Part shown: positions 1-6,831 of the stretch, piece by piece
Position numbering within the stretch: position 1 is the first letter of the stretch
Layout of the letters: each line of letters opens with the position of its first letter
Assembly: GCA_947174685.1 (NCBI GenBank)
Contig: CAMWJY010000028.1
Span: 1 to 8,157 of the forward strand
Source: an uncultured Mollicutes bacterium
Lineage (GTDB): Bacteria; Bacillota_I; Bacilli_A; Acholeplasmatales; Anaeroplasmataceae
Direction: 5' to 3'
DNA: 8,157 nt
Made by a program: the position numbers and the translations under genes
Notes under the pieces: model-generated
Seen by the model: only the letters and a program-made list of their open reading frames with translations
What the model was told of the DNA's origin: nothing
Database searches by the model: none

Positions 1-180
1 TTTAGTAATACAAGGTTCTCATGTATTCTAAAAAATATTAGAAGTTCCATCTAGTTATTTTCTATTTCGTAGAACGAGGTTAAAGCCTTTTATCTATTTG
101 TTTTTTGGCTATACCCACACGAGATTCATTGTATTACATTAAGAACAGATGAAAAATAAAGGATTCTATTTCAAAAGAAA
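1..180. other. gene-free left edge
   Basis: No open frame with a plausible start and ribosome binding site is visible on either strand. A minus-strand ATG near position 51 opens a frame that leaves the window, but it is directly preceded by an in-frame stop and has no ribosome binding site. The stretch contains a perfect 9-base inverted repeat (5-13 with 129-137) and two short hairpins, a 6-bp one around 29-46 and a 4-bp one around 68-78. It is most likely intergenic or leader sequence for a gene to the left. Confidence 0.5.
128..155 (-). promoter_or_regulatory. weak candidate promoter reading out of the left edge
   Basis: On the minus strand there is a TACAAT -10-like hexamer (128-133, five of six bases matching TATAAT) and a TTTTCA -35-like hexamer (150-155, four of six) separated by 16 bases. 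It lies just downstream of the terminator that ends the rlmD transcript, where a promoter for the next minus-strand gene would be expected. That gene is not in the window, and such matches arise often in AT-rich DNA, so this is only a candidate. Confidence 0.25.
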
Positions 181-222
181 AAACCTAAAAATATCTTGAT
201 ATTCAGGCGTATTTTTAGGTTT
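178..222 (-). terminator. intrinsic terminator after rlmD, probably bidirectional
   Basis: A perfect 13-bp inverted repeat (181-193 with 210-222) encloses a 16-base loop. In the minus-strand RNA the second arm ends in U residues that continue as a run of six U, typical of a Rho-independent terminator. It starts 5 bases past the rlmD stop codon. On the plus strand the hairpin is followed by CATTTTTATTTT, so it could also stop transcripts entering from the left. The stem is AU-rich with few GC pairs, but its length compensates. Confidence 0.85.
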
Positions 223-227
223 CATTT

Positions 228-1547
228 TTATTTTCTAAGTTCTAGTAATGTGATTACCTCAATATGCTTTGTTCTAGGAAAGTTGTCATAGCCTACTATG
301 GATTTAATTTGATAGTAGTCTTTAAATAGACTCAAATCTCTTTTTAAAGTTAGAGGATTACAGGAAATATAAATCACTGTCCTAGGCTTTAGATAGCTGA
401 TAGCATTAATAAATTGAGGTGTAGATCCTTCTCTAGGAGGATCCATAATCAAGCAATCCAATTTTGCTCGATTTTTAGCAGCATTTGTTATATAATTTGT
501 CGCATCATCGCAAATAAAGCTGACATTTTGGATTTTGTTAACTCTAGCATTTGTATTTGCATCCTGGACAGCTTGTTTATTCAGTTCCACTCCAATAACC
601 TCTTTAGCATATTTAGAGGCAAAAATAGAGATTGTACCAACTCCACAATACGCATCTACTACAATATCTGTGTCTTTGATTCGGGCTGAATTGATGGCTA
701 AGGAATAGAGCTTCTTCATTCCTAAGGAATTGACTTGAAAAAAGCTATTTGGAGATATTTTAAATTTATAATCTCCTACTAGCTCATAAATAAATCCCGG
801 TCCATATAAAACTTTATTTTTATCCCCTAAAACAATGGAAGTATCTCTCGCATTATAGTTTTGAACAATTGTAGTAATATTCAAATTTAGTTTAAGTAAA
901 TCCTTAACCACATTACTTCTGCCTGGAAACATCTCTCCATTCGTAACTAACACTAGCATAAGTTCTTTGGTTTGAAAGCCATAGCGAACTAAAACATGAC
1001 GTAATACACCTGTTTTGGTAATCTCATCATAAGGCTTAATCTTATGCTTTGATAATATTTTATTGAGTTCTTGAATTACTTTATTAGATGCCTTAGATTG
1101 CAGCATACAATCTTCTACTGTGATGAGTCTATGGGAATATTCCTCATAAAAGCCACAAACAACTTTCTTTGTTTTAGAAAGTTTATAAGTCATTTGACTT
1201 TTATTTCGATAATGGGTAGGTTCATATGTGGATATCACTTCAATTTCAGGAATGTTTTTTATGCCTTGAAATAAATCTTTTAAGAATTTCTTTTTTTGTT
1301 CCACCTCATAGGAATATTCCATATGCATAAATTGGCAGCCTCCACATTCCTTTTGATAAGGGCAGCCATCTTTAATACGATGCACACTTGGTTTTAAGAC
1401 TTTAGAAAGAGTAGGATATTTCCCTTCTGTTTCTACTAAAATATCTTCTCCTTCAATACAGTCATGTATTTTATAGGTTTTATCCTTAATTTCAACCAAG
1501 GCATCCGCCTCATAGCTGACTTTTACATTTTGAAATTCTTTTAACAT
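228..1547 (-). CDS. rlmD: RlmD/RumA-family 23S rRNA (uracil-C5)-methyltransferase
   Basis: This 439-residue protein is a SAM-dependent RNA methyltransferase of the RumA/TrmA family, expected to make 5-methyluridine in 23S rRNA in the cytoplasm. An N-terminal region (about 5-55) sits where the RNA-binding TRAM domain belongs but lacks its usual glycine-rich start. A [4Fe-4S] site is visible as C62, C68, C71 and C147. The Rossmann methyltransferase domain shows FFQVN (269-273), the SAM loop DAYCGVGT (298-305), E321, DPPR (369-372), the catalytic nucleophile in SCNP (C396) and the general base E430. ATG at 1547 has a good GAGGTGG ribosome binding site 7 bases upstream. The gene is last in the apparent nad operon, 48 bp after the ABC-F gene. 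Low-GC Gram-positives often carry several paralogs (RlmCD, RlmD, TrmA-like), so the exact target base (U747 or U1939 in E. coli numbering) cannot be assigned; the family call is secure. Confidence 0.9.
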   Translation of the reverse strand: MLKEFQNVKVSYEADALVEIKDKTYKIHDCIEGEDILVETEGKYPTLSKVLKPSVHRIKDGCPYQKECGGCQFMHMEYSYEVEQKKKFLKDLFQGIKNIPEIEVISTYEPTHYRNKSQMTYKLSKTKKVVCGFYEEYSHRLITVEDCMLQSKASNKVIQELNKILSKHKIKPYDEITKTGVLRHVLVRYGFQTKELMLVLVTNGEMFPGRSNVVKDLLKLNLNITTIVQNYNARDTSIVLGDKNKVLYGPGFIYELVGDYKFKISPNSFFQVNSLGMKKLYSLAINSARIKDTDIVVDAYCGVGTISIFASKYAKEVIGVELNKQAVQDANTNARVNKIQNVSFICDDATNYITNAAKNRAKLDCLIMDPPREGSTPQFINAISYLKPRTVIYISCNPLTLKRDLSLFKDYYQIKSIVGYDNFPRTKHIEVITLLELRK

Positions 1548-1595
1548 ATGCTCACCACCTCATCATTTTAATCTTTGTAGTAATTAATCTATAAA

Positions 1596-3149
1596 TTATA
1601 GAATTTTGGTTGTCCATTTTTCAGCATCAATAACGTCATTGACTAATCCCTCATAGAATTCCTTTTCATGGCATACTAGGACAATAGTGCCCTTAAAAGC
1701 TAGTAATGCTTCCTTTAAGGATTCCTTTGCTAGGACATCTAAATGATTTGTAGGCTCGTCTAAAATCAATGTGTTACATTCCTTTAACATGATTTTACAA
1801 AGTCTTACCTTGGCAGCCTCTCCTCCTGATAGCACCATCATTAAAGATTCTATTTTATCCTTGTTTAATCCACAGGCAGCTAAAGCTCCACGAACCTCAG
1901 CATTCGTCATTGCTGGATATTCATTCCATACCTCATCTAAGGCAGTATTCCTAGAATCTGATTCTTCTTGAGCAAAATATCCATAATGAATATTATAATC
2001 TAGCGTGCACTCCCCAGATAATGGAGGTAATAATCCTAAAAGGGTTTTTAATAGTGTAGTTTTACCAATACCATTGGCACCCTTTATAACGACCTTTTTC
2101 CCACGCTCTATAGTGAAATTAAGCTTTGCAGATAAAGGCTCAGAATAGCCAATAACTAAATCCTTAGCAGTGATTACAAATTTACCTGAAGCACCACATT
2201 CTTTGAATTTAAAATTTGGCTTTACCTGTTCTTTGGCTTTATCTATGATTTCCATCTTGTCAAGTCTTCTTTGTCTAGATTTCGCAAGATCCGTTGTAGC
2301 AACTCTAGCTTTATTTTTAGCAATGAATTCTTTTAAATCCTTGATTTCTTTTTGCTGCTTCTCATAGGCCATGTTTTGTTGTCTTTTCTTTAGCTCATAC
2401 ATCTGCATAAAGCCATCATAATTTCCCGTATAGCGAGTAAGAGTTCCATCCTCCATATGATAGATAACATTGATTACACTATTTAAAAAAGGAACATCAT
2501 GAGAAACTAAGATAAAGGCATTTTCATAATTGGCTAGATAATTTCTTAACCAGGTCACTTGAGCCTCATCTAAAAAGTTCGTAGGCTCATCTAGAATTAA
2601 AATCATAGGCTGGGCCAGTAATAGTTTTGTTAAAAGTACCTTTGAACGCTGTCCACCTGATAAATCTGCAACATCATGGTCTAAACCAATATCTCCTAAG
2701 CCTAAGCCATTGGCTACCTCTTCTATCTTAGCTTCTAGGGAATAAAAGCCAGAGGATTCTAGTTCAGACTGAATCTCACCAGTTTCATCAAGAAGTGCAT
2801 TCATTTCCTCTTCTGTACAATCGCACATTTTCTCATACATTTGATTTAACTCTTTTTCTAAATCATACATATGCTGAAAGGCTTCTCTTAAAACCTCTCT
2901 AATGGTTTTTCCCTTAGTTAGAGTGGTATACTGATCTAAATAGCCTGTAGTAATTCTTTTACACCATTCTATCTTACCACTATCTGGGCTAAGAGAGCCA
3001 GTAATCATTTTTATAAATGTTGTTTTTCCTTCTCCATTTAAACCGATCAAGCCAACATGCTCGCCCTTTTGTAGGACAAAGCTTGCGTTTTCTAGGATTG
3101 TTCTATTTCCAAAGGAAAAGGAAACATCTGTAACCTTTAATACACTCAT
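1596..3149 (-). CDS. ABC-F family ATPase (ribosome-associated, duplicated ATP-binding cassettes)
   Basis: This 517-residue soluble protein has two ATP-binding cassettes in tandem and no membrane segments, the hallmark of ABC-F proteins, which bind the ribosomal E site and modulate translation. Cassette 1 has Walker A GLNGEGKTT (36-44), signature LSGGQ (163-167), Walker B with catalytic glutamate ILDEPTNFLD (185-194, E188) and switch histidine H217. A charged helical arm (about 85-145) interrupts it. A basic linker (about 240-325, the P-site-tRNA interaction motif region) joins cassette 2: GANGIGKTT (357-365), LSGGE (440-444), DEPTNHLD (464-471) and H494. ATG at 3149 has a GAGGAG site 6 bases upstream. 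It follows nadA by 18 bp with no terminator, so it is probably cotranscribed. ABC-F proteins include housekeeping factors (EttA, YkpA/YbiT, Uup types) and antibiotic-resistance factors (Msr, Vga, Lsa); I cannot place it in a subfamily, and its operon suggests a housekeeping role. Confidence 0.9.
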   Translation of the reverse strand: MSVLKVTDVSFSFGNRTILENASFVLQKGEHVGLIGLNGEGKTTFIKMITGSLSPDSGKIEWCKRITTGYLDQYTTLTKGKTIREVLREAFQHMYDLEKELNQMYEKMCDCTEEEMNALLDETGEIQSELESSGFYSLEAKIEEVANGLGLGDIGLDHDVADLSGGQRSKVLLTKLLLAQPMILILDEPTNFLDEAQVTWLRNYLANYENAFILVSHDVPFLNSVINVIYHMEDGTLTRYTGNYDGFMQMYELKKRQQNMAYEKQQKEIKDLKEFIAKNKARVATTDLAKSRQRRLDKMEIIDKAKEQVKPNFKFKECGASGKFVITAKDLVIGYSEPLSAKLNFTIERGKKVVIKGANGIGKTTLLKTLLGLLPPLSGECTLDYNIHYGYFAQEESDSRNTALDEVWNEYPAMTNAEVRGALAACGLNKDKIESLMMVLSGGEAAKVRLCKIMLKECNTLILDEPTNHLDVLAKESLKEALLAFKGTIVLVCHEKEFYEGLVNDVIDAEKWTTKIL

Positions 3150-3167
3150 ATATTTCTCCTCAAAAAC

Positions 3168-4073
3168 TTATGAAAGCTTAAGCATTTCATCTAATGCCTT
3201 CTTAGCAGATTTTGCAATCTCTTCTTCCACAACTATTTCATTTGTTTCATTTTTTAAAGCTTCATAAACCTCTTTTAAAGTTGTATATTTCATATCCTTA
3301 CAAGAAAGCGTTGGACTTGCAAGAATAAATGTTTTATTCGGACAAGCACGCTCCATCGCATGGATAACACCCTTTTCTGTTGCAATGATAAAAGTATTAT
3401 CCTCACTTTGTATAGCATAATCTAAAAGCTGTTTTGTAGAGCCTGCATAATCAGCGAGCTTCACTATGCTTTCTTGACACTCAGGGTGAACTAATACCTT
3501 AGCAGTTGGATACTCCTTTTTAAGATTCATAATCTTATTTGGGTCTAAGTGATGATGAATTGGACAACAGCCCTCCCATACATCAAATTTCTTTCCTCCT
3601 AGCTTCATTGCATACTTACCTAAATTTTGATCAGGACAATATAGAATAGAATCTCCTTGATCTAAATAATGATTGATAATTTTAATCGCATTTGTAGAGG
3701 TACAAATACAATCACTTAATGCCTTTACACTTGCAGGACTATTCACGTAAGTAATAATCCTTGTAGTAGGATGTTCTTCTTTATATTTTTTTAATGAGGC
3801 AGGTGTAATCATATCTGCCATTAAACAACCTGCCTTCATCACAGGTAATAATACCTTTTTTGTAGGATTTAAAATCTTAGCTGTTTCTGCCATAAAATGA
3901 ACACCACAAAATACGATGATATCAGCATCAGTATTCATAGCAATCCTAGCAAGATTAAGGCTATCTCCTAAATAATCAGCAATGTCTTGAATTTCATTTT
4001 CTTGATAATAGTGAGCTAGTATCACTGCATTCTTTTCTGTTTTTAATCGTTTAATCTCTTCTGCGTAATTCAT
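3168..4073 (-). CDS. nadA: quinolinate synthase NadA
   Basis: NadA condenses iminoaspartate, the NadB product, with dihydroxyacetone phosphate to form quinolinate, using an oxygen-sensitive [4Fe-4S] cluster. At 301 residues it matches the short three-domain form (about 300 residues, as in Thermotoga). Cluster cysteines are C83 (AGCLMAD), C170 (WEGCCPIH, the W-x-G-x-C-x-[VI]-H position) and C258 (SCKDMK). Substrate-site residues fit the family: H21-Y-Y (19-23), Y109-V-N111 (YVNSPA), H173 and H196 (VHPE). ATG at 4073 is preceded by AAGGAG, 7 bases upstream and lying across the nadC stop, with only 4 bp between the genes, so coupling is likely. All substrate and cluster residues I can identify are present, so it should be active under low oxygen. 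It is the third nad gene in the transcription order nadB-nadC-nadA, the same order as in Bacillus. Confidence 0.97.
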   Translation of the reverse strand: MNYAEEIKRLKTEKNAVILAHYYQENEIQDIADYLGDSLNLARIAMNTDADIIVFCGVHFMAETAKILNPTKKVLLPVMKAGCLMADMITPASLKKYKEEHPTTRIITYVNSPASVKALSDCICTSTNAIKIINHYLDQGDSILYCPDQNLGKYAMKLGGKKFDVWEGCCPIHHHLDPNKIMNLKKEYPTAKVLVHPECQESIVKLADYAGSTKQLLDYAIQSEDNTFIIATEKGVIHAMERACPNKTFILASPTLSCKDMKYTTLKEVYEALKNETNEIVVEEEIAKSAKKALDEMLKLS

Positions 4074-4077
4074 AGCT

Positions 4078-4905
4078 TTACTCCTTATGAAACTTTAAAG
4101 ATATATCTAAGGACTTCACAGAATGGGTTAGTGCACCTACAGAAATAAAATCTACTCCTAATTTAGATACTTCCTCAATTCTGGTTAAATTCATATTTCC
4201 AGAAGCCTCAAGCTTCTTAAGATGGTTATTTTTTAAAACACATTTCAGCATAAGATCATTTGACATATTATCTAGCATAATAATATCACATTCTGTATTT
4301 AAAGCCTCTAAGAATTGCTCGTAGGTTTCTACCTCTACCTCTATTTGAACACCCTTTGTTTTTTCTTTAGCTAGTGCTACTGCCTGAGTTATAGACCCAA
4401 CTGCGTCAATATGGTTATCCTTAATCATCACCATATCAGATAAGCAATAGCGATGATTTGTGCCACCACCATCTTTTACAGCTTGTTTTTCTAAAATTCT
4501 TAAATTTGGAGTTGTTTTTCTTGTATCTAAAATTTTACAGTTTCCTTGTAGCTTTTCCACATAGGTATGTGTAGTTGTGGCAATACCACTCATACGCTGT
4601 AAGAGATTTAAGGATACACGTTCTGCCTTCAAAATCGTTTTAGTATCGCCTTCAACTGTACCTAGGAGCTGCTTATTCTTCACCTGATCTCCAGATTTAA
4701 CATCAAAGGATAAACTAAACCTTCCACCAACAGCTTTAAATACTTCTTCAACCACTTCAACTCCAGAAATAATTCCATCCTCTTTGGCAATAAAATATGC
4801 CTTAGATTGATGACCATCGGGAATTAAATTATCTGTTGTAATATCTCCTGTTGGCATATCTTCCTTTAAAGCTCTTGTAATAATATCTATAATTTCTGTT
4901 TTCAT
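4078..4905 (-). CDS. nadC: nicotinate-nucleotide pyrophosphorylase (quinolinate phosphoribosyltransferase) NadC
   Basis: NadC converts quinolinate and PRPP to nicotinate mononucleotide, CO2 and pyrophosphate, joining the de novo route to the common end of NAD synthesis. Its 275 residues are the usual length. Motifs run in order: ALKEDMPTGDIT (12-23), ERVSLNLLQRMSGIAT (95-110), DTRKTTP (127-133), LEKQAVKDGGGTNHR (138-152), MIKDNH (160-165), EVEVE (189-193), IIMLDN (208-213), LEASGN (232-237) and ISVGALTHS (254-262). These include the basic quinolinate- and PRPP-binding residues R104, R129, K130, K140, H151, R152 and K162. ATG at 4905 has an AAGGTG ribosome binding site overlapping the end of nadB, with a 9-bp gap. 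I see no truncation or missing active-site residue. Confidence 0.97.
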   Translation of the reverse strand: MKTEIIDIITRALKEDMPTGDITTDNLIPDGHQSKAYFIAKEDGIISGVEVVEEVFKAVGGRFSLSFDVKSGDQVKNKQLLGTVEGDTKTILKAERVSLNLLQRMSGIATTTHTYVEKLQGNCKILDTRKTTPNLRILEKQAVKDGGGTNHRYCLSDMVMIKDNHIDAVGSITQAVALAKEKTKGVQIEVEVETYEQFLEALNTECDIIMLDNMSNDLMLKCVLKNNHLKKLEASGNMNLTRIEEVSKLGVDFISVGALTHSVKSLDISLKFHKE

Positions 4906-4914
4906 AGCTTCACC

Positions 4915-6423
4915 TTAATTCAAACGGAAATGACATCCGATGGAATCCTTTCTAGCAAGTGCTTGATCTATAATCAGTAACGCAACAGTTACCATATTGA
5001 TTGTTTCATAATAATATCTAGAAAACACTTGAATTTTCTTTAAATTGTTATAATGCTTTGTAAGGAGCTTCTTGGCAAGGAGTAGGTTTTCTTCTGTACG
5101 AACGATAAATACATATTTACTCATCACATCTCGAATCTCTACTCTGATATCCTTAAAATTAAATTTTTTATGGGTAAATACCATATCAGGTAGAATAACA
5201 TCAATCTTGCCAAAGGTATCCTTATCTCTATTAATGTCTTCTGCTGCTCTACCTGCAAAAACAATGCATTCCAGTAGAGAATTAGAGGCAAGACGATTCG
5301 CTCCATGAACTCCAGTGTTTGCGCACTCTCCTACAGCATACAGATTTTGCATACTTGTTCTACCATAAGTATCTGTATCAATTCCTCCACATAAGAAATG
5401 CTCTACAGGGGCTACAGGAATATAATCCTTAGAGATATCTATTCCATTTTCTAAGCAATGCTTATAGATTGTTGGAAATCTCTTCATTAAGAAATCCTTA
5501 GGCTGATGGGTAATATCTAAATAGACATGGTCACTCCAGGTATCAAACATTTCTCTATGGATACTTTGAGATACTACATCACGTGGGGCAAGCTCCATAC
5601 GCTCAGCATCATATTTTTCCATAAAGCGATAGCCTTCAATATTTCTTAAAATTCCGCCTTCACCACGAACTGCTTCACTGATTAGGAAGGTCTTTCCAAT
5701 TTGATCCTCTACATAAAAGCCTGTAGGATGAAATTGAACAAACTCCATATTCTTAATTTTTACGCCTGCACGATAAGCCATCGCAATTCCGTCTCCACAA
5801 GCAATCTTTTCATTTGTAGATTTCTTATATATTCCACCAATTCCACCTGTAGCTAAAATGATACGATTTGCAAGTACATACACCTCTTCATTATCTGGAT
5901 TAATTACAATAACACCAAGGGCTTTATTTTCATTATGCAAGATTTCAATTGCCATTTCATTTTCAAAGACATCTATATTTTTTCTACCTGCAAGAGTATT
6001 TCTTAAGTCTCTCATCACATGAGCTCCTGTATCATCTCCACCTGCATGTAGAATTCTTCTGCTTCTATGCCCTCCTTCAAGCGTAGTCACTAAGGAGCCA
6101 TCACTATTTTTATCAAACTGAACACCTAAGGAAAGGAGTTTTTCGATATGCTTACCTGCTTCTTCAACTAAGATTTTCGTTGCCTGTGGATTATTTAAAT
6201 ACCCACCAGCACGCAAGGTGTCCTCATAATGCTCTTCTATTTTTTCTTCATCAAAAACTACCTCAGCGGCAATTCCACCTTGAGCTAAATTGGAAGACCC
6301 TCTTTCTATAAAGTCTTTGATAAAAAGACCTATATGTAAATCAGAATCTAGAGTTAATGCAGCATAAATACCAGCAAGTCCTCCACCTAATATTACAACA
6401 TCAAATTGCTTAATTTCTTTCAT
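4915..6423 (-). CDS. nadB: L-aspartate oxidase NadB
   Basis: NadB is an FAD flavoprotein of the succinate dehydrogenase/fumarate reductase flavoprotein family. It oxidises L-aspartate to iminoaspartate, using oxygen or, in anaerobes, fumarate as acceptor. Numbering from the ATG at 6423 (502 residues): dinucleotide-binding GGGLAG (13-18), SSNLAQGGIAA (43-53), EGGHRSRRILHAGGDDTG (116-133), FHPTGF (231-236), SEAVRGEGG (249-257), LAPRD with R281, H342 in APVEHFLCGG, and the FAD-closing VGECANTGVHGANRLASNSLLE (364-385). H232, R281, H342 and R377 match the catalytic positions of the E. coli enzyme. A GTG at 6432 is in frame, but the AAGGA site (6435-6439) is only 2-3 bases from it and 11 from the ATG, so I prefer the ATG. 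It is first in the operon, with its own promoter. The C-terminal ESRGxHxR-type motif is changed to DSIGCHFR and the protein is slightly short. Confidence 0.96.
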   Translation of the reverse strand: MKEIKQFDVVILGGGLAGIYAALTLDSDLHIGLFIKDFIERGSSNLAQGGIAAEVVFDEEKIEEHYEDTLRAGGYLNNPQATKILVEEAGKHIEKLLSLGVQFDKNSDGSLVTTLEGGHRSRRILHAGGDDTGAHVMRDLRNTLAGRKNIDVFENEMAIEILHNENKALGVIVINPDNEEVYVLANRIILATGGIGGIYKKSTNEKIACGDGIAMAYRAGVKIKNMEFVQFHPTGFYVEDQIGKTFLISEAVRGEGGILRNIEGYRFMEKYDAERMELAPRDVVSQSIHREMFDTWSDHVYLDITHQPKDFLMKRFPTIYKHCLENGIDISKDYIPVAPVEHFLCGGIDTDTYGRTSMQNLYAVGECANTGVHGANRLASNSLLECIVFAGRAAEDINRDKDTFGKIDVILPDMVFTHKKFNFKDIRVEIRDVMSKYVFIVRTEENLLLAKKLLTKHYNNLKKIQVFSRYYYETINMVTVALLIIDQALARKDSIGCHFRLN

Positions 6424-6434
6424 GATAATCACTT

Positions 6435-6439
6435 TCCTT
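6435..6439 (-). promoter_or_regulatory. ribosome binding site that decides the nadB start
   Basis: AAGGA on the minus strand lies 11 bases before the ATG at 6423 and only 2-3 bases before the in-frame GTG at 6432. A spacing of 2-3 bases is too short for initiation, so the ATG is favoured even though 11 bases is slightly long. Confidence 0.6.
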
Positions 6440-6451
6440 AAGAATCAATTC

Positions 6452-6480
6452 ATTATAACATAAAACGCCTTAATAGTAAA
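6452..6480 (-). promoter_or_regulatory. sigma-A-type promoter of the nadBCA operon
   Basis: On the minus strand there is a perfect TATAAT -10 (6452-6457) preceded by TGT, giving an extended -10 (TGnTATAAT). Exactly 17 bases upstream is TTTACT (6475-6480, four of six bases matching TTGACA). Transcription should start near 6445, giving a leader of only about 22 bases before the nadB ATG, too short for a riboswitch or attenuator. The -35 and spacer lie inside the inverted repeat 6462-6496, so a DNA-binding regulator at that dyad would block RNA polymerase. Confidence 0.75.
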
Positions 6481-6496
6481 ACTATTAAAGCGCTTT
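6458..6496 (-). terminator. hairpin after the Smr gene: terminator and/or operator dyad
   Basis: Arms 6462-6477 and 6481-6496 with a 3-base loop form a 16-bp stem in the minus-strand RNA, all pairs Watson-Crick except two G-U wobbles. In the plus-strand RNA those two become A-C mismatches, which suggests selection for RNA structure on the minus strand. It begins 14 bases past the stop of the Smr gene and ends in a run of four U, then AUGUUAU, so it is a reasonable but not strong intrinsic terminator. The same DNA holds the nadB -35 region, so it could also be a repressor site. Confidence 0.65.
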
Positions 6497-6510
6497 AAAA
6501 ACATAATTTT

Positions 6511-6831
6511 CTATAGGATGACAATAATTTCTCCCTTATTATAACGTCTCTTGGGAATAAGCTCATGATCCTTAAGACTTAAATATTTTGGATTAAACAT
6601 TTCTACTTCATTTCCTTCCAAAAAGCCTTTCACTTGATTCTTACCCTTTAATTCATTAAGACGTTCTAAAACTGCAGTTTTAATTTTATGTGTGCCTCCT
6701 GTGCTTCCATAGCCTACGATTAAGCATAGAACACGTTCCTTAGATGCCCTTGCAAGCTTAATATGCTCCATAAGATTATAACAAGCAGTATCCACAGTTT
6801 CATTTTTCAAATGTAAATCAACAGTATACAT
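6511..6831 (-). CDS. small Smr-domain protein
   Basis: This 106-residue protein looks like a stand-alone Smr (small MutS-related) domain, a fold found in nucleases and nucleic-acid-binding proteins. VDLHL (4-8) matches the conserved LDLHG segment, followed by the helix ETVDTACYNLMEHIKLA. The glycine loop VGYGSTGGTHKIK (39-51) stands where Smr proteins have HGxGxG-LR; its usual histidine is replaced by V39, so nuclease activity is doubtful and nucleic-acid binding more likely. The C-terminus (about 75-106) is a basic strand-rich tail. The ATG at 6829-6831 shares one base with the stop of the upstream gene (TAATG), and I see no ribosome binding site, so translation probably depends on coupling. 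It is the last gene of the SDR cluster, ahead of the hairpin at 6462-6496. The specific role is unknown. Confidence 0.75.
   Translation of the reverse strand: MYTVDLHLKNETVDTACYNLMEHIKLARASKERVLCLIVGYGSTGGTHKIKTAVLERLNELKGKNQVKGFLEGNEVEMFNPKYLSLKDHELIPKRRYNKGEIIVIL

Noticed and set aside
414..689. Plus-strand open frame opposite rlmD, and similar ones at 1071-1274, 1771-1971, 2170-2367, 5072-5308 and 6924-7148
   Set aside because: Each lies entirely opposite a well-supported minus-strand gene, has no recognisable domain and no ribosome binding site; composition follows the antisense of the real gene.
1595..1624. Possible internal promoter for rlmD (TATAAT at 1595-1600 on the minus strand)
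   Set aside because: The -10 is perfect, but the best -35 (CTGAAA at an 18-base spacing) matches only four of six bases, and AT-rich intergenic DNA gives such matches by chance. Not strong enough to list.
1596..3149. Antibiotic-resistance ABC-F gene on a mobile element
   Set aside because: No transposase, integrase or convincing element ends nearby, and the gene sits within a housekeeping operon.
6424..6432. GTG start for NadB at 6432 (three extra residues)
   Set aside because: The ribosome binding site would be only 2-3 bases away; the ATG at 6423 is preferred. The difference has no functional consequence.
6424..6451. Riboswitch or attenuator in the nadB leader
   Set aside because: The predicted leader is only about 22 bases, too short for a riboswitch aptamer.
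6462..6496. Naming the dyad as a NiaR operator
   Set aside because: I cannot match the arms to a known NiaR consensus with confidence, and no niaR gene is in the window; it is left as an unassigned dyad.
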